Below, piece by piece: positions 12,254 through 23,722 of a stretch of 64,000 nt of DNA; the first letter of the stretch is position 1; each line of letters starts with the position of its first letter. Where the stretch lies: positions 932,501-996,500 of the forward strand of contig OY987244.1 in the NCBI GenBank assembly GCA_963920765.1, given 5' to 3'. Below the pieces are notes generated by a model. That model saw nothing but the letters and a program-made list of their open reading frames with translations, made no database searches and was not told the origin of the DNA. The stretch comes from Ulota crispa. Taxonomy: Eukaryota > Streptophyta > Bryopsida > Orthotrichales > Orthotrichaceae. Made by a program: the position numbers and the translations under genes.

Positions 12254-12838
12254 ATGCATGGTGCAATGGACGGCGGCAATGAGGTACCTTTTACGAGCAC
12301 CGTTGTCAATTTGGATGAGTACGAGGGCCCAAGATTCATTGATCTAAATTTAGATGCTCCAAGCAGTTCAATTCAGATAACGCCAAATTTAGATGGTGAT
12401 TCCAAGGTTGTTGAAGATACAGTTTGTGAGGTTGGGAATAGCACTCCTATCACAGAATTGCAGGATTCTTTAGACTCGCCATGTGAATGTGTTTGCAAAT
12501 TGGATGGTGTCGTGGGAAAAGTCAATAGCAAGGAAAAAAAGAGGAAGAAATTTGATGATGCTATTGAAGCTCTAATGACAAAGGTGTTTGAGAAGTTTGT
12601 GGATACTTACAAGGCAATGGAAGAAACAAAAGTCAAACTTGCCAGTGATCACATGGCATTGGTTGCGGAGATTCAATGCAATTGGTAGAATTTAGAAGTT
12701 TTTCTTCACGAGTCCACTGTGCAGATGGAAAAAGAGAAATTGCAAAAGAGTGAAGAATTGAAGATCAATCTTCTTTGCTTGAAGCTTGAATTTGGACGTG
12801 GTGGAGAAGGAAGCAGTGGTTCCAATGGTTTAAACTGA
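12254..12838 (+). pseudogene. Coiled-coil basic protein relic, possibly Harbinger ORF1 (Myb/SANT-like partner)
   Basis: From ATG at 12254 the frame runs 144 codons to TAG at 12686-12688, then continues open to TGA at 12836-12838. This suggests a sense codon (probably CAG) mutated to TAG. The product has an acidic N-terminal part, a basic nuclear-localisation-like KEKKRKK at about residues 93-99, and a C-terminal helical region (IEALMTKVFEKFVDTYKAME). That layout resembles the C-terminal half of the Myb/SANT-like DNA-binding ORF1 of PIF/Harbinger elements. A Harbinger transposase relic lies 4 kb downstream in convergent orientation, so they may belong to one element; element ends were not found. 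The DNA-binding domain itself is not visible and could be in a lost or upstream exon. The family assignment is inference. Confidence 0.4.
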
Positions 12839-13484
12839 AAGCCAATGAAGTTTATAGAATTATGAGTGTTTATTATGTTTTATTTGTTATTTGTTTTATA
12901 TTTATGTTGTTGATGACTTTATCCATAGTCATTGGTTTATAGACTATTGATGTTTTATTGATTATCATATATATATTCACATATTTCTATATACTATAGA
13001 TATCTTTTTTAGTTATTGCATTTTTGTTCTATAATATTCATTGATTATATATATGTGTATTGTATGATAATATGGTTTTGAAAATTTATATAAAGAACAA
13101 ATTTAAAGGGATATACAAAAAAACATAAAAATAAAGCATATTCGGTACGACCCTTTTTGTATTCAATAATTTAAATTTTAGCTATTTGTACATTTATTGA
13201 ATTGTTTCACCAAAATTTTCAAATAAGTTATAAATGATATTATAACAAAGAAAAATCACAAATACTTTAACATTGTCATAACACTCTTAACTTCTAATCT
13301 AAATTAAATAAATGTACAAAATGTTATAAATTTAATCCAATAAAATTGTTAAGGTCTCTTCCAAAAAATTGAATTCAACATCTTCATTTGTATTCAAAGG
13401 TTGTCTAAATTAGAAAATTTGATATATGCACACTTGAAGTTTCAAGTATGCACATTTGAGATTTGATATGTGCATACCTCAAGT
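12839..13484. other. AT-rich sequence, no gene seen
   Basis: The last ~70 bases contain several degenerate copies of a TATGCACA(C/T) motif that also occurs in the adjoining foldback element. Nothing else was recognised. Confidence 0.5.
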
Positions 13485-13689
13485 TTGATATATGCACACC
13501 CGAGGTGGATATATGTACATAGAGGGAGATTTTTTTTAGATATTTACTGTGAACATGTTAAATTTGGAATACTTGAATTGAAATTTGGAATTAGCAATCT
13601 TGAATTAATGTAGAACCACAAAGAAGGTTACAATTGAACAACTCCTAGTAGAAAACTTTAATTGTATTTCTAACAAGTAGACATCATAA

Positions 13690-14227
13690 TCCCTAAGCGC
13701 TCAATCGACCATTTTCTGATCGCTGCCTGTTTTTTGCGGGCTGCCTGAGATGAAAAAAAACTTTTTGAAAAAAACTTTATTTTTGTAATAGAAAATCAAG
13801 TATACTTTCCAATCCAACTTGAATCATGTCAATTCAAGTTAAATTTCATTAAGGAGAAATTTTCAAAGACAAACACTTCAATATTTGCTAGTGCTATAAC
13901 ATTTACTATTTTGGGTAACTAATAATGTTCTCTCCTTTGAAAAGATTGCATTTTTGAAGTTTACAATAGAATGTCTGTTTTTAACCAATCATACCAAATT
14001 GTAAAATCTATGCATAAAATTTGTAATTTTGGTGAATATTAAATGGTAAATGCTTCTAAATTCATTAAATAAAAATCCAAAACCTTTTTTGAATGTCCGA
14101 CTATGTGGATAATTACTAAACATCATGATTCTTGCTTTCTTTTTTGAAGCAAATTTCATCAAAGTTAAACAAGCATTATTTTATAATACATCTATGTTTT
14201 GCCCTTACCCCCTTGGGCGTTTAGGGG
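13690..14227. mobile_element. TTAA-flanked MITE (TCCCTAAGCGC ends), 538 bp
   Basis: The left flank is ATAA (a one-base change from TTAA) and the right flank is TTAA at 14228-14231. The ends are TCCCTAAGCGCTCAATCG and, inverted, CCCCTAAACGCCCAAGG. It is the same subfamily as 43329-43860 (532 bp), sharing the start CAATCGACCATTTTCTG and the end TTTTGCCCTTACCCCCTTGG. Confidence 0.8.
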
Positions 14228-14231
14228 TTAA

Positions 14232-14471
14232 GTAAATTGGGAAAAGAGTACATTTTGGGAGTTTTTCTATTTCTGTCTTTATGTAAAATTTAGCATATTA
14301 ATAAAAACTATACAATTTCTTATACAATATTGAAGTTTCAGTAATTGCCTACAAGAATTCCAAGTAGTTTTGAACTTTCAGCTATAGCTATGCCTACATT
14401 TATTGTATTTAAGATTAAGGTGGAGTACAAGATGGTACCTCCATTTTCCCCAATTTACCTAATATGGTTTT
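14232..14471. mobile_element. Right-hand part of the ~250-bp ATACCATATT MITE
   Basis: It starts in the terminal repeat (GTAAATTGGGAAAAG) right after TTAA and ends CCAATTTACCTAATATGG plus TTTT. The outermost ~13 bp of the left end are missing or displaced to the far side of the TTAA element, where the sequence (CATCATAA) only weakly fits. The other copies are at 20404-20658, 29412-29656, 44178-44427 and the interrupted 30739-36454. Confidence 0.65.
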
Positions 14472-14751
14472 CCTAGGAGTTATTTGATTGTAACCCTCTT
14501 TGTGGTTTTTAGACTAATTCAAGATTTCCAAATCCATATTTGAATGCAAAATTTCCATTATGTAACTTGTAGATGGTAAATATCTAAAAGATATCAATCC
14601 CTAGGTGCATATATTTGACCTCTGGTGTGCATATATCAATTTCCTTAATTAATCATTCTTGTATTTTTATCGAACTTAAATTAAACATAATAAATTCTAA
14701 TTTCTAAAAAATAATATTTAAAAATAAATAAATATTTTTACAATAATTTGT

Positions 14752-15145
14752 GGAAATCGATATGGGCACACCCAATACCTCCCCCCACTTGAGGGTGAAT
14801 TTTAGATTTTTACCATCAAAAAATTAAACGGAAAATTTTGAATTTGGATTGAGAGACCTTGCTTTAGTCTATAACTATAAAGGAGGTTACCATTGAACAA
14901 CACCCACTAAAAAAGCTTAGCTAGAAGGCAGATTTTTACTTCTCCTTATGTTTGTAAAAAAAGATAAGCTTTTTCATTGGGCATTGTTCAATTGTAACTT
15001 CCTTTATAGTTTTAGACTAAATCAAGGTCTCTAAGTCCAAATCTAAATTCAAAATTTTTGAATTCAACTTTTTGATGGAAAAAATCTGAAATTTATGCTA
15101 GAAGTGTGCATATATCAATTTCAAGGTGTGCCCATATCAATTCCC
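14752..15145. mobile_element. Foldback MITE, ~394 bp
   Basis: The ends are GGAAATCGATATGGGCACACC and the inverse of GGGAATTGATATGGGCACACC. The arms carry the same inner motifs (TTGAACAACACCCA, AGTCTA, AAATC) as 171-689. No clear target duplication could be read because both flanks are similar AT-rich sequence. Confidence 0.7.
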
Positions 15146-16749
15146 TAAACAAAATTTAAATTTTCACAATAATTTCATCAAAAATATTGGCAACTGGTGT
15201 GAATTGTTTAATTGAGCAAACATCAACAAAACAACAATTTGTAATAGTACATGAATTAGAACTTGTGTAATGAGTATTTCTAACTTATTCATTATATTTT
15301 ATGCATTATTAAAACTCTCATAATGCATAATATTAAGAAATAAATGGATAATTATTACCACATATTAACACCATATATTGTCAAAATACATGTGCAATTA
15401 TCAACTTACATAATTAGGAAAGTAAAATAAAAATATGTACCATACTGTTATAAGCACTTCTAGGAAGTTATTAATATATATGAAATATTGCTCTACAAAA
15501 AATGTTGCATATTGCCATATTCTACATCAACACATAGTGTTTTCAACAAGTTGGGTCACTTTAATTCTATGTAGTATGGAATCATTGTTGAGTCTATTTG
15601 ACCTAACTATCCTCCATGTCAAAAAGTTATAGTGTATATATATTTTTTACATGAGTTATTTTCAAAATTACTTGAGTTTCAATCAAATGAATGGTTTTAG
15701 TTTGATGTAGATAATTTTAATTTACAAAATTTTCATTTTTTACTATAGTGTTGTCTTGATTTTGATTTATTTTTACTAATTATTTTGTTATTTTTATTCA
15801 ACATATTCACAACTATGCATAATTTCTACAATTCCTTATAAAATTGTAATCTAGAACATAATGATAAGACATTTAAACATTGTGATTTGTTAGTATGTGT
15901 ATTCTTATAATGATGAAATTCTTCATTTTGTAGATGGATATATTTTATCAAATATTTAATCCACCACATACATGAAATCATAAGTATCATAAAATTGTTG
16001 TAAGAGTTTGAATTCATTTTGTCACGTCTAATAATGTTTGACTTTTCAATATTTATTTATAATAAATTCATGAATAATAAATTCATGAATTTATTATAAA
16101 AATTATAATCACAAGTTTCAAATTTACATTATTAAACTTTATTATCTTAAAAAAATTCATTTCTAATTGTAATGTTTGGTTTGTAAAATAGACTTTTCAT
16201 TTCAGATTTTTTTGTGAATTATGATTGTGATTTGCATAAATAATGTTAATTGCTATAAGCATTTCATAATACTAAACATCAAATTTTTGACAATAAAATT
16301 AAAACCAAAAGTCCTTCAAATTCTAAATAGCTATAATTACTATATACCCTTTTCATATTTAAATAATGCATACACATATTACTTACAAAATCAAATGTAT
16401 TTGGAAAATCAAAGATTGTAATATATAAATGGTCATCGCTAAAATTTCAAATTGTAAGAAATGTAATGAATAAGATGTTGGTTTTGCAATAGTCAATGTT
16501 TCCTATTGAATATGTCCAATTTTTTATAATAAATCTATGTAGGTCTTTTCATAATATTAATCAAATTTCTACTAATATGTATAAAATTAGAAAAATAATA
16601 CATATAAGAGTTGTTGGATTGCAATACTATAAAACAATAATATAAACTAATAGATTCTAATTTTCTATAAGATTATCTTTCCAATTTATAAATAAAGCTT
16701 CTCAAATAAGACTTGCTAATGTTCTAGATTGGCCTTCAGTTTCTAATAT
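15146..16749. other. AT-rich sequence, no gene seen
   Basis: About 1.6 kb of very AT-rich DNA. The only structure is a short palindrome around 16060-16100, two ATAAATTCATGAAT units. No coding or RNA feature is supported. Confidence 0.5.
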
Positions 16750-18495
16750 TCATGGTGCCACTTCTCCATTAAAATCTTCATGAGGAAGAACAAGGTTGAT
16801 TAATAACTCTTCTCCATGCAATTTGCAAAAGTAGTGAAGTATACAACATGCAAAAATAATTTGGTCCGCATATAGAATGCGAACATTAAGATATTTCAAT
16901 ATCCTCCACCTATTCTTCAATAAATTAAAAGCATTTTCAATCTTCAATTGGCCCCTTTGTAAAGCTTTGTCATATGCATCTTTGTAATAATCTCCACCTC
17001 CTCGTTGAATAAATGACATTCTGGATATTAATGAGAAAATGATAGGCGACATCTCCAATAATATAAGACTTCACTTGTTGGCATTTTATATGAACAATGG
17101 GTTCTTGAAAAATATTACGTTCCATAAAATCTTTGTATAAAGAAAATGCTCGTAAGTAAATTGCATCATGTGTTCCATCCGGAGCTAAAATAACAATATC
17201 CCAAAAAAATAAATTTGAGTCACAAACGGCTTGTAGAAGGACACTATAATGATCATGCATATTCCAATAATCTGCTGGTCTAAATGCTAAATGAGTTTCT
17301 TAATAAGTCTAATGTATATTTCATCTATATCACCACACATTTATCTAAAGCTAGTGAGGTTTTGAGAATAAAAAATAATACTAATCAATCTCTCACCCTT
17401 TGGCCTACTAATAAATAGAGAAAATAATTTGTCTTTGATTGACAATGCACAAGTAATAATATCCAAATATTTCCTAATGGTGATTGCAAGAATGACATGT
17501 ACTACATTCTGTCCCCCTCACCTTGTGTAGCTTGTTTTTTGTTTGTAACTTTTGCAAAAGAAGTCATATTGAATTGCCTTTAAGAATAACATGAACATGC
17601 AAGTTATTGACGTTCAATGATTTTTTGGTAATTTTTAAAAATATCTTGCTATTTTTAAGCAGCCCCCAAATGGGTGTTTACCTTGGCCATTTTGGGGGGT
17701 TTTTAGTACTATTTTGGGTCCAAAAAAGCTTTTCTAAGGCTATAAATCAAGGATGTTGTTTATGGAGCATGCTTATACGCATTTGTAAAAGGGTTTTGCA
17801 AAATTATAAATTTCATGGCATTTACATTGTCTCAAAGTAAACATCCTATCTCCCTTCATTGGCAAAATACACAGAAATTCCTCAGCAAAGCAATTGTATT
17901 ATGTGAATGTGTTCAATGGATTTTCAAATGGCCACTTTTAAATTTATTTTTTTGAATTATTTTACTAATTTCTAAAAAGCAAGAAAGAAATTGGCTTTTT
18001 AAGGTGATTTTGTTTTGCGCATAACTTTTAGAATAAATTTTTTCTAGATCTGAATTTTCACAAGTATGCTATTTTAAGTGCTTTACAAATTTTCTATATT
18101 TTATTTTATTTTGAAAAAATTATTCCAAAAGCTTGGTAGTACTATTAGTACTACCAGTACTAAAGGTGTTTGAGACAAAGCAGAGAGGTCATTCTTGCAA
18201 CTACCCCAAGCGTACGCTTTCTTATGCGGTAACAATTAGCAATATCCTTATTGCTAAAACCATATGCTAATCTTTTTAGAACAATTGCAACAGCCCTCTC
18301 AACTTCTATTGGCTTCCTCCAATTTGTAGTTTGTTATTCAATGTATGGTCTTAACAAATCACACAAAATACAAAATGAATGATAATTCATTCAAAACTCT
18401 AACCTCCACATAGTATCTCTAATGTTTGGATTTACTTGCCAAACCCTCTTGTGTATAACCTCCCAATAGTGAGAATATTTGGGAAAAACATGCTA
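16750..18495 (-). pseudogene. PIF/Harbinger transposase (HARBI1-like DDE) relic
   Basis: Read on the minus strand, the N-terminal part (18495-18208) contains VAIVLKRLAYGFSNKDIAN followed by a YRI.K.T segment. The middle (17478-17261) contains TIRKYLDI, SIKDKLFS and the first catalytic Asp in MCGDIDEIYIR (17311-17340). The C-terminal part (17260-16750) contains HYSVLLQAVCDSNLFFWDIV with the second Asp, GTHDAIYLR, and IENAFNLLKNRWRILK with the catalytic Glu. This is the order expected for the DDE_Tnp_4 family. A 729-bp MITE (17479-18207) is inserted between the helix-turn-helix region and TIRKY. Several in-frame stops and a frame change near 17000 show it is dead. Ends of the parent element were not identified. 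Confidence 0.85.
17479..18207. mobile_element. MITE with GGGTGATTGCAAG ends, copy 3 (inverted)
   Basis: It begins GGTGATTGCAAGAATGAC and ends GTCATTCTTGCAACTACCCC. The interior is the reverse complement of copies 1 and 2; CCTTGGCCATTTTGGGG is recognisable at 17680-17700. It splits the Harbinger transposase frame, so the borders are supported by the coding flanks. The target duplication has decayed (TAAT against CAAG). Confidence 0.8.
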
Positions 18496-18827
18496 CTCCC
18501 TCAAAGCTTTTTTTTTAATATAATTTGAAATAAAGACTGCAAAAGTAAAAAAAAAACATTTGTGCAAAATCCTCATTCTCATCATGGAACAAAAGAGAGA
18601 GTAAAAACAACTCAACTATGTCCATAATTTCCTTTGTGATCTTCTAAGTAGCAATAAACATATCACACCTTTGAAACGATAAAGAGATAAGCTACACCTT
18701 CAACCTCCACAAATAAATAAATTGCTCCACTTTCAAAAATATGTAAAACTCCAAGAGTGCTTTGTAAGAAGAAAGACAACCTCAAACTTTAAAATAAAGG
18801 AATAGTATGAGAGCATAACACTTTCCT

Positions 18828-19001
18828 CACTAAAAGAAAATTGTGTTAGAATCTACTAAAAATGTAAGGTTGTTTATGTTGAGTTCCATGTTTCTCATGC
18901 AAATTTTGTATTGTTCAACAAAATTTTGCACTAGAAACATGAAACTCAACATAAACTACCTTACATTTTTTGGTGGATTTAAACGCAATTTTCTACTAGT
19001 G
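18828..19001. mobile_element. Palindromic CACTA MITE, 174 bp
   Basis: It starts CACTAAAAGAAAATTG and ends CAATTTTCTACTAGTG. The arms of about 70 bp are near-perfect inverted copies around a short centre (18903-18930). An exact 3-bp target duplication CCT (18825-18827 and 19002-19004) flanks it, as expected for CACTA elements. Confidence 0.92.
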
Positions 19002-19110
19002 CCTTCATAACAATAATAAGAGTACTTTTATAACTAAAGAGCTCAAGAAGATGAGGGATGAGTCCAAGTCTGATTGTAAGAAGAAGAGTCCCTGTCTCTA
19101 GTTTATGTAG

Positions 19111-19947
19111 GGGTGATTGCAAGAAAAACTTCACGCTTTTGTCTCAAACTGCCTCTTTTTGTGTGTCATACTGGTAGTGCTACCAATACTGCAAGTACTA
19201 CACAACATCTTGGTAGTGGAAATCTGAACCGTCCCTCCCATCCCAAATCTATTGGGAACAAAGTACATGGCATGTCATTTAGGAAGGCCAACTATCAATA
19301 ATGGCAATTCAATGAATGGATGAAAAAAAATTCACATCCTCAAATGATGTTAGTGGTCAGTGGTACTATGTAGTGCCAGTTAATGGAAGGGAGTACTACG
19401 CAGGTATGTGGAGCAAAATTTATAGAATTTCTAGGTTGCCATGATTTCAATTTTAGTAATTACAAAAAAAACCTAAAAAATAAAACAAAAAAATGGCCAT
19501 TTTTACTCTATTCAAGTCCCTTGTATTGATGGAATTGCTTTTTTGGGGAAGTTTGTTTTCTTTCTCCAATGCTTGACCAAAGGATACCCACTTTGAGAGC
19601 ATGTGGAAGGCAAAGAATTCACAATTTCCTAAAACCCTTCTACAAAACCATGTAATGCTCTATGATGAACAACTTCCTTGATTTGTGGCATGAGATTTTC
19701 TTTTTTGGATCCAAAATAGTACTAAAAACCCCCAAAATGGCCAAGGTAGACACCTATTTGGGGAATGTTTAAAAATGGTAAATTAATTAAAAAAACCATG
19801 AAATTTATTGAAGGTTTGTAATCATGACATATACCTTTCTCTAAAATTTCAGCTCAAAAGAACTTGCTAAGCAAAAGTTACAAGCCAAAAAGCACCCCCG
19901 AGAGAGAAGGAGACACAAAATAGTATTAGTGTTTCTTGCAATCACCC
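19111..19947. mobile_element. MITE with GGGTGATTGCAAGAAA ends, copy 2
   Basis: It begins GGGTGATTGCAAGAAAAAC and ends GTGTTTCTTGCAATCACCC. An exact 4-bp duplication GTAG (19107-19110 and 19948-19951) flanks it. Its interior from about 19470 to 19760 is nearly identical to copy 1. There is no coding capacity. Confidence 0.88.
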
Positions 19948-20090
19948 GTAGAGTCCCTGGCTCCAATTTTCAAAGAACTAAGTTAATGTGAACCAGAGGC
20001 TGGAACGCAGATGGAATTGTTGGAACTTAGTGGAAATTGCTAAAAACTGAAAAGCCAGTGTGAAACCCAAAAGTCTTGTGTGGCCCAAAT

Positions 20091-20154
20091 AATAAAAACT
20101 GGCTGTTGGAACCGGCGGTTTTGGAAACCCCCTGTTCAAACAGCCGGTTTTTAT
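20091..20154. repeat. Hairpin-forming inverted repeat, 64 bp
   Basis: AATAAAAACTGGCTGTTGGA is matched by an inverted copy ending GCCGGTTTTTATT, about 20 of 22 positions paired, with a ~20-nt loop. It could be a tiny MITE or a small-RNA hairpin; neither can be decided here. Confidence 0.6.
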
Positions 20155-20403
20155 TTTAGTGTAGCCCCGGCATCAAGGAATGATTGCACAATTTTAAGCC
20201 CAACTGTCGCTCCCTCTAAGGTAGGAGGCTCAAACTCCGTTAGGGCAACGGTTCACCTCCCCAAATGAACTCAGTATATATCTTATTCATAGCCTTTTAG
20301 TAATGTATAGTGGACTTACATTTGAGGAGGTGAACAGTTTTAGAGCCCTATGGCCTTTCTACTTCAAAATTTCACAACTAATTCTACAAAGCTCCAAAAA
20401 TAT

Positions 20404-20658
20404 AATACCATATTAGGTAAATTGGGAAAACAGGGGGTTCCAATTTGTATGTCACCTAGATCTAGAGAAGTCACCCAAAACCAAATTCAAAGATATCAAA
20501 TTCAGTTTGAACCACTAAGATTTTTTCCTCGCAAATTCCTCCTCTCACGTGAGGGCATGGTGTACAAAAAAAATGCTAAGCTTAGTTGTAGGTGATCATG
20601 TACAACTTGTAGAAGTCCCAAAATGTACCATTTTTTCCAATTTACCTAATATGGTGTT
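20404..20658. mobile_element. ATACCATATT MITE, copy with ATAT duplication (255 bp)
   Basis: The ends are AATACCATATTAGGTAAATT and, inverted, AACACCATATTAGGTAAATT. ATAT occurs on both sides (20400-20403 and 20659-20662). The interior contains CTCACGTGAGGGCATGGTGTA, a signature also found, often inverted, in the other copies. Confidence 0.85.
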
Positions 20659-21166
20659 ATATGAATAAACTTGGGTTAGATACCAATTTCTTTTGTCTTT
20701 CAAGTAAAACTTACTGAAAACTATTTCAAAAAACTCCACCTCCCCAAAATTCAGTTTTAGCCTTTAGATGGTTGATTTGTAAGCCTCCTACCTACATTTG
20801 TTGTATTGCTTCCAAAGCCCCTTCCGTCCCCTTCCCTCCGGCTGGGATTAAGGTAGGAACACCCGTAAGCGTCAGTGTCCCCATAATTGTCACCTTTAAA
20901 ATCTTGAAAAATTTGTGGAAATGAATAGATGTAATTACAAGGATGTACAACATGTGAACATGAAACCTTAAAGTTGGTTATGGATACGTGCAATGGCAGT
21001 TTGCTCTTTAAAATTCACAACTTATTCTCACAATATCCAAATAATACATTTGAAAGTGCAAATTCATAATTTTTCTGTTCCTAATAGGATCCTATAATTT
21101 GCTAGTTGTTTATTAATAGTCATCATGTTCAAAATCCTTAGTTTGATGTTTATGGATGCTCCTACC
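20659..21166. other. Intergenic, no gene seen
   Basis: About 500 bp of mixed composition between two repeats. There is no supported coding frame, and no inverted repeat with partners elsewhere was noticed. Confidence 0.5.
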
Positions 21167-21534
21167 TTAGATGGCATGCCCTTTTGGTTGGGACCCGTGC
21201 CTGACACCCTACGTAGTCCCTTGCCCAAACCATTCTCTTGCTCTCCTGAACTCTGGCCCTGCTTGATTAGTTTTCAAAACTTGTATTTGAGCCCCTTCAT
21301 TGTTGTTGTGCTCCCTAGAATTTGGACAATAACGGCTAGTTTATGAGCACATCAATGAAGAAATTAGTTACTAACCAAGTTCCAGGGAGCACAACAGCAA
21401 GTGAAGGGGCTCAAATACAAGTTTTGAAAACTAAACGAGCAAGGCCAGAATTCAAAAGCGTGAGAGAATTGTTTAAGCAAGGGACTGGGCAAGGTGTCAA
21501 GTGCGGGCCCCAGCCAAAACGGCATGCCATCTAA
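21167..21534. repeat. Large inverted repeat (~165-bp arms)
   Basis: The arms 21167-21330 and 21375-21534 are inverted copies at roughly 85% identity by eye, with outer ends TTAGATGGCATGCC and its inverse. The arms share TCAAAACTTGTATTTGAGCC and TGTTGTGCTCCCT. The arms are more GC-rich than the surroundings. It may be a foldback transposon or an inverted duplication able to give a long hairpin RNA. Open frames in the arms mirror each other and are not taken as genes. Confidence 0.8.
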
Positions 21535-23722
21535 CCCCAGCCCTCCCCTCCCCCCACTGTTTTTACCCGTGTTAAACCATTGTTCCAAATTGCACTTTAA
21601 TTCAAAACTAACTTTGTACACAACATTGCACATGTTTTGTACTTAACAACTATTGTATTTACAAGTTTTGCCCCTGTAAACGCCACACTTTCATTGCCAA
21701 ATATTTTCAATCTATTCCAAAAAACACTTCACAACCACTAAGTCACTATAATCTATGCCATTTTTAAACCAAAATCTAATTATGCATAATGACTTGTCTT
21801 TGTAAATATGCCAATGCAATTTTTTACAATTACCACCTCTAGCGTTGATTTTTGATATTATATCAATCTAATTTTGGTTTTATTTTCTTCATATTTTAAC
21901 AATTTTAAGATTAGTTGATGACAAAGACAACATCTTTATAGAGCGGAAGAAATAGTCACTTGGCACAAGTAGGAACAATTACATTACTCGAATACATTCT
22001 TGCAAAACATGGTTGAGAGTGACATAGGAAGCAATGCACTGAAAATATTGGCATTTGGTGTATTATTAGCTTGTCAATATTGCAAAAAATTGGCTGAAAC
22101 TTGAAAATCTTAAATGTATATTTGGTATATCTCTCAAAAAAACTAATTACGTTATATCACAATATAAACACAACAAAATATAGGTTCATACTTATGAAAA
22201 ACTAGTTGAGAATGGGAAATGCAAGATCTTAGAGCATCTTCACTTACTTTGCACATAAAAAATGGGGAATTATTTAATTGTAGAATAGTGTTGATAAACA
22301 AATTGACTTTAATTTTATTTGTATACTTCTTGGAAAAGTTCTTCAAATATGCACAACTCTTGGAGATGGAAAGTTCTTATTATGAATTTTAAATTTTACA
22401 CACAGAATGTTAAATTCACATATGACAAGAGACGCCTCATTGATGTACTTGACAACTTCTTCCTTATTCTAAATCTAGACTTTAGCCACAAAGATAATGG
22501 TTTTTTAATTCAAGTCCAACTAATGAATTGAAAATTTTACTAAATTTGATTTCTATTCCAATTTGAACATTTCAAATTTAGATCATTATATTGCAATTTG
22601 AATTGTGAACCTTTCACTATGGCAATTGACTTTCTATTTATAGTATTCAATGAAATGTGATTTGTGCCATAGTATTCTACAATATAAGACACACTTAGAA
22701 TGATTTTTTTCAAAGCTTTAGATCTTATATTGCATTTGATGTGAGTTTTCTTTAAAAATGATATATCTAAAACCCAAAATTTCTATCAAGTTTTCTTTAA
22801 AATAATTTAAGTTTTTTGACTTATAGGAGACATGCACTCTAAACTTTAATAATGACAGTATGAATCTAATTCAAAATTAATTACAAAGCGGACCAAATAG
22901 ATGAAATAGTTTGAAATTTGACCATACAGTCATAGGCTTTAGAGCTTAAACCCCCTTTGTTAATTATCCAATTTTCAAAACAATTAGGAGTAGTGTCCAG
23001 GGAAAACTAGCATTTAGCATATTGTCAACTGATTCAAATTGCAAAATAGTTGGTTGAATTTGAAACTACCAACTAAAAAGTGATCAAATTTTACAAGAAA
23101 ATAATTAACTAGAGTATAGAAAATATCCAATGCAGTTTAGAGAAGAACCAATTGAAAGTAGAAAATGCCATATTTTAGCAGTGAAGTCCAAATTACTCCT
23201 CAATGCTGATTAGGAGTAATCCGAATATGATGCACTCTAGAAGCCATGAAATCAATTTCAATATTCATGGTTTTGGATCCTCTAATTTTCACCAAAATAA
23301 AAGGAATTTATTTGATTTGATTTCAAAGATGAAATCACCTGTCTTCTATATCAAGAATCATCAAATAGCTTATGGGAATCTAAAGTTTTTGTAAATTCTG
23401 AAGAGTAGATGAAAAAACTTAAATAAAATACAAAACAAGCTCAAGTTTTTTAAAATATGCACCACAAATGTACAAAAAATTGTAGTTCATGGTTCTGGGT
23501 CCCAAGTGCAGAATGTATTATAGTATGTAAGTTTTGAAATTTTCAAAAAAGTTGAGTTAGTAAGCATCATAACATTAGTTGGGCTTAAAACCAAAAAAAT
23601 CTAATTTTTATTTCTAAAATTACGATTCGGAGTAAGGATATATAAGTTTCCTAAACACATTAAAAGAGCATCTCATCAGTATTTTAGAATCTTCTTTTGT
23701 AAATAAGTCAATATAACATTAA
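21535..23722. other. AT-rich sequence, no gene seen
   Basis: About 2.2 kb of AT-rich DNA with only short random frames. No repeat border or RNA gene could be supported. Confidence 0.5.

Larger units (their letters stand above)
13485..14639. mobile_element. Foldback MITE with nested insertions
   Basis: The arms at about 13485-13660 and 14472-14639 are inverted copies, with ends TTGATATATGCACACC and its inverse. The layout matches the Mutator-like foldbacks at 171-689 and 14752-15145, including the AACAACnCC motif at the inner end of each arm. The centre is occupied by a TTAA element (13690-14227) and part of another MITE (14232-14471). Outer borders are approximate. Confidence 0.65.

Noticed and set aside
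20404..20658. Assigning the ACCATATT family to Harbinger (TWA) or Tc1/mariner (TA)
   Set aside because: CTAG and TTTT flanks do not fit TA or TWA duplications.
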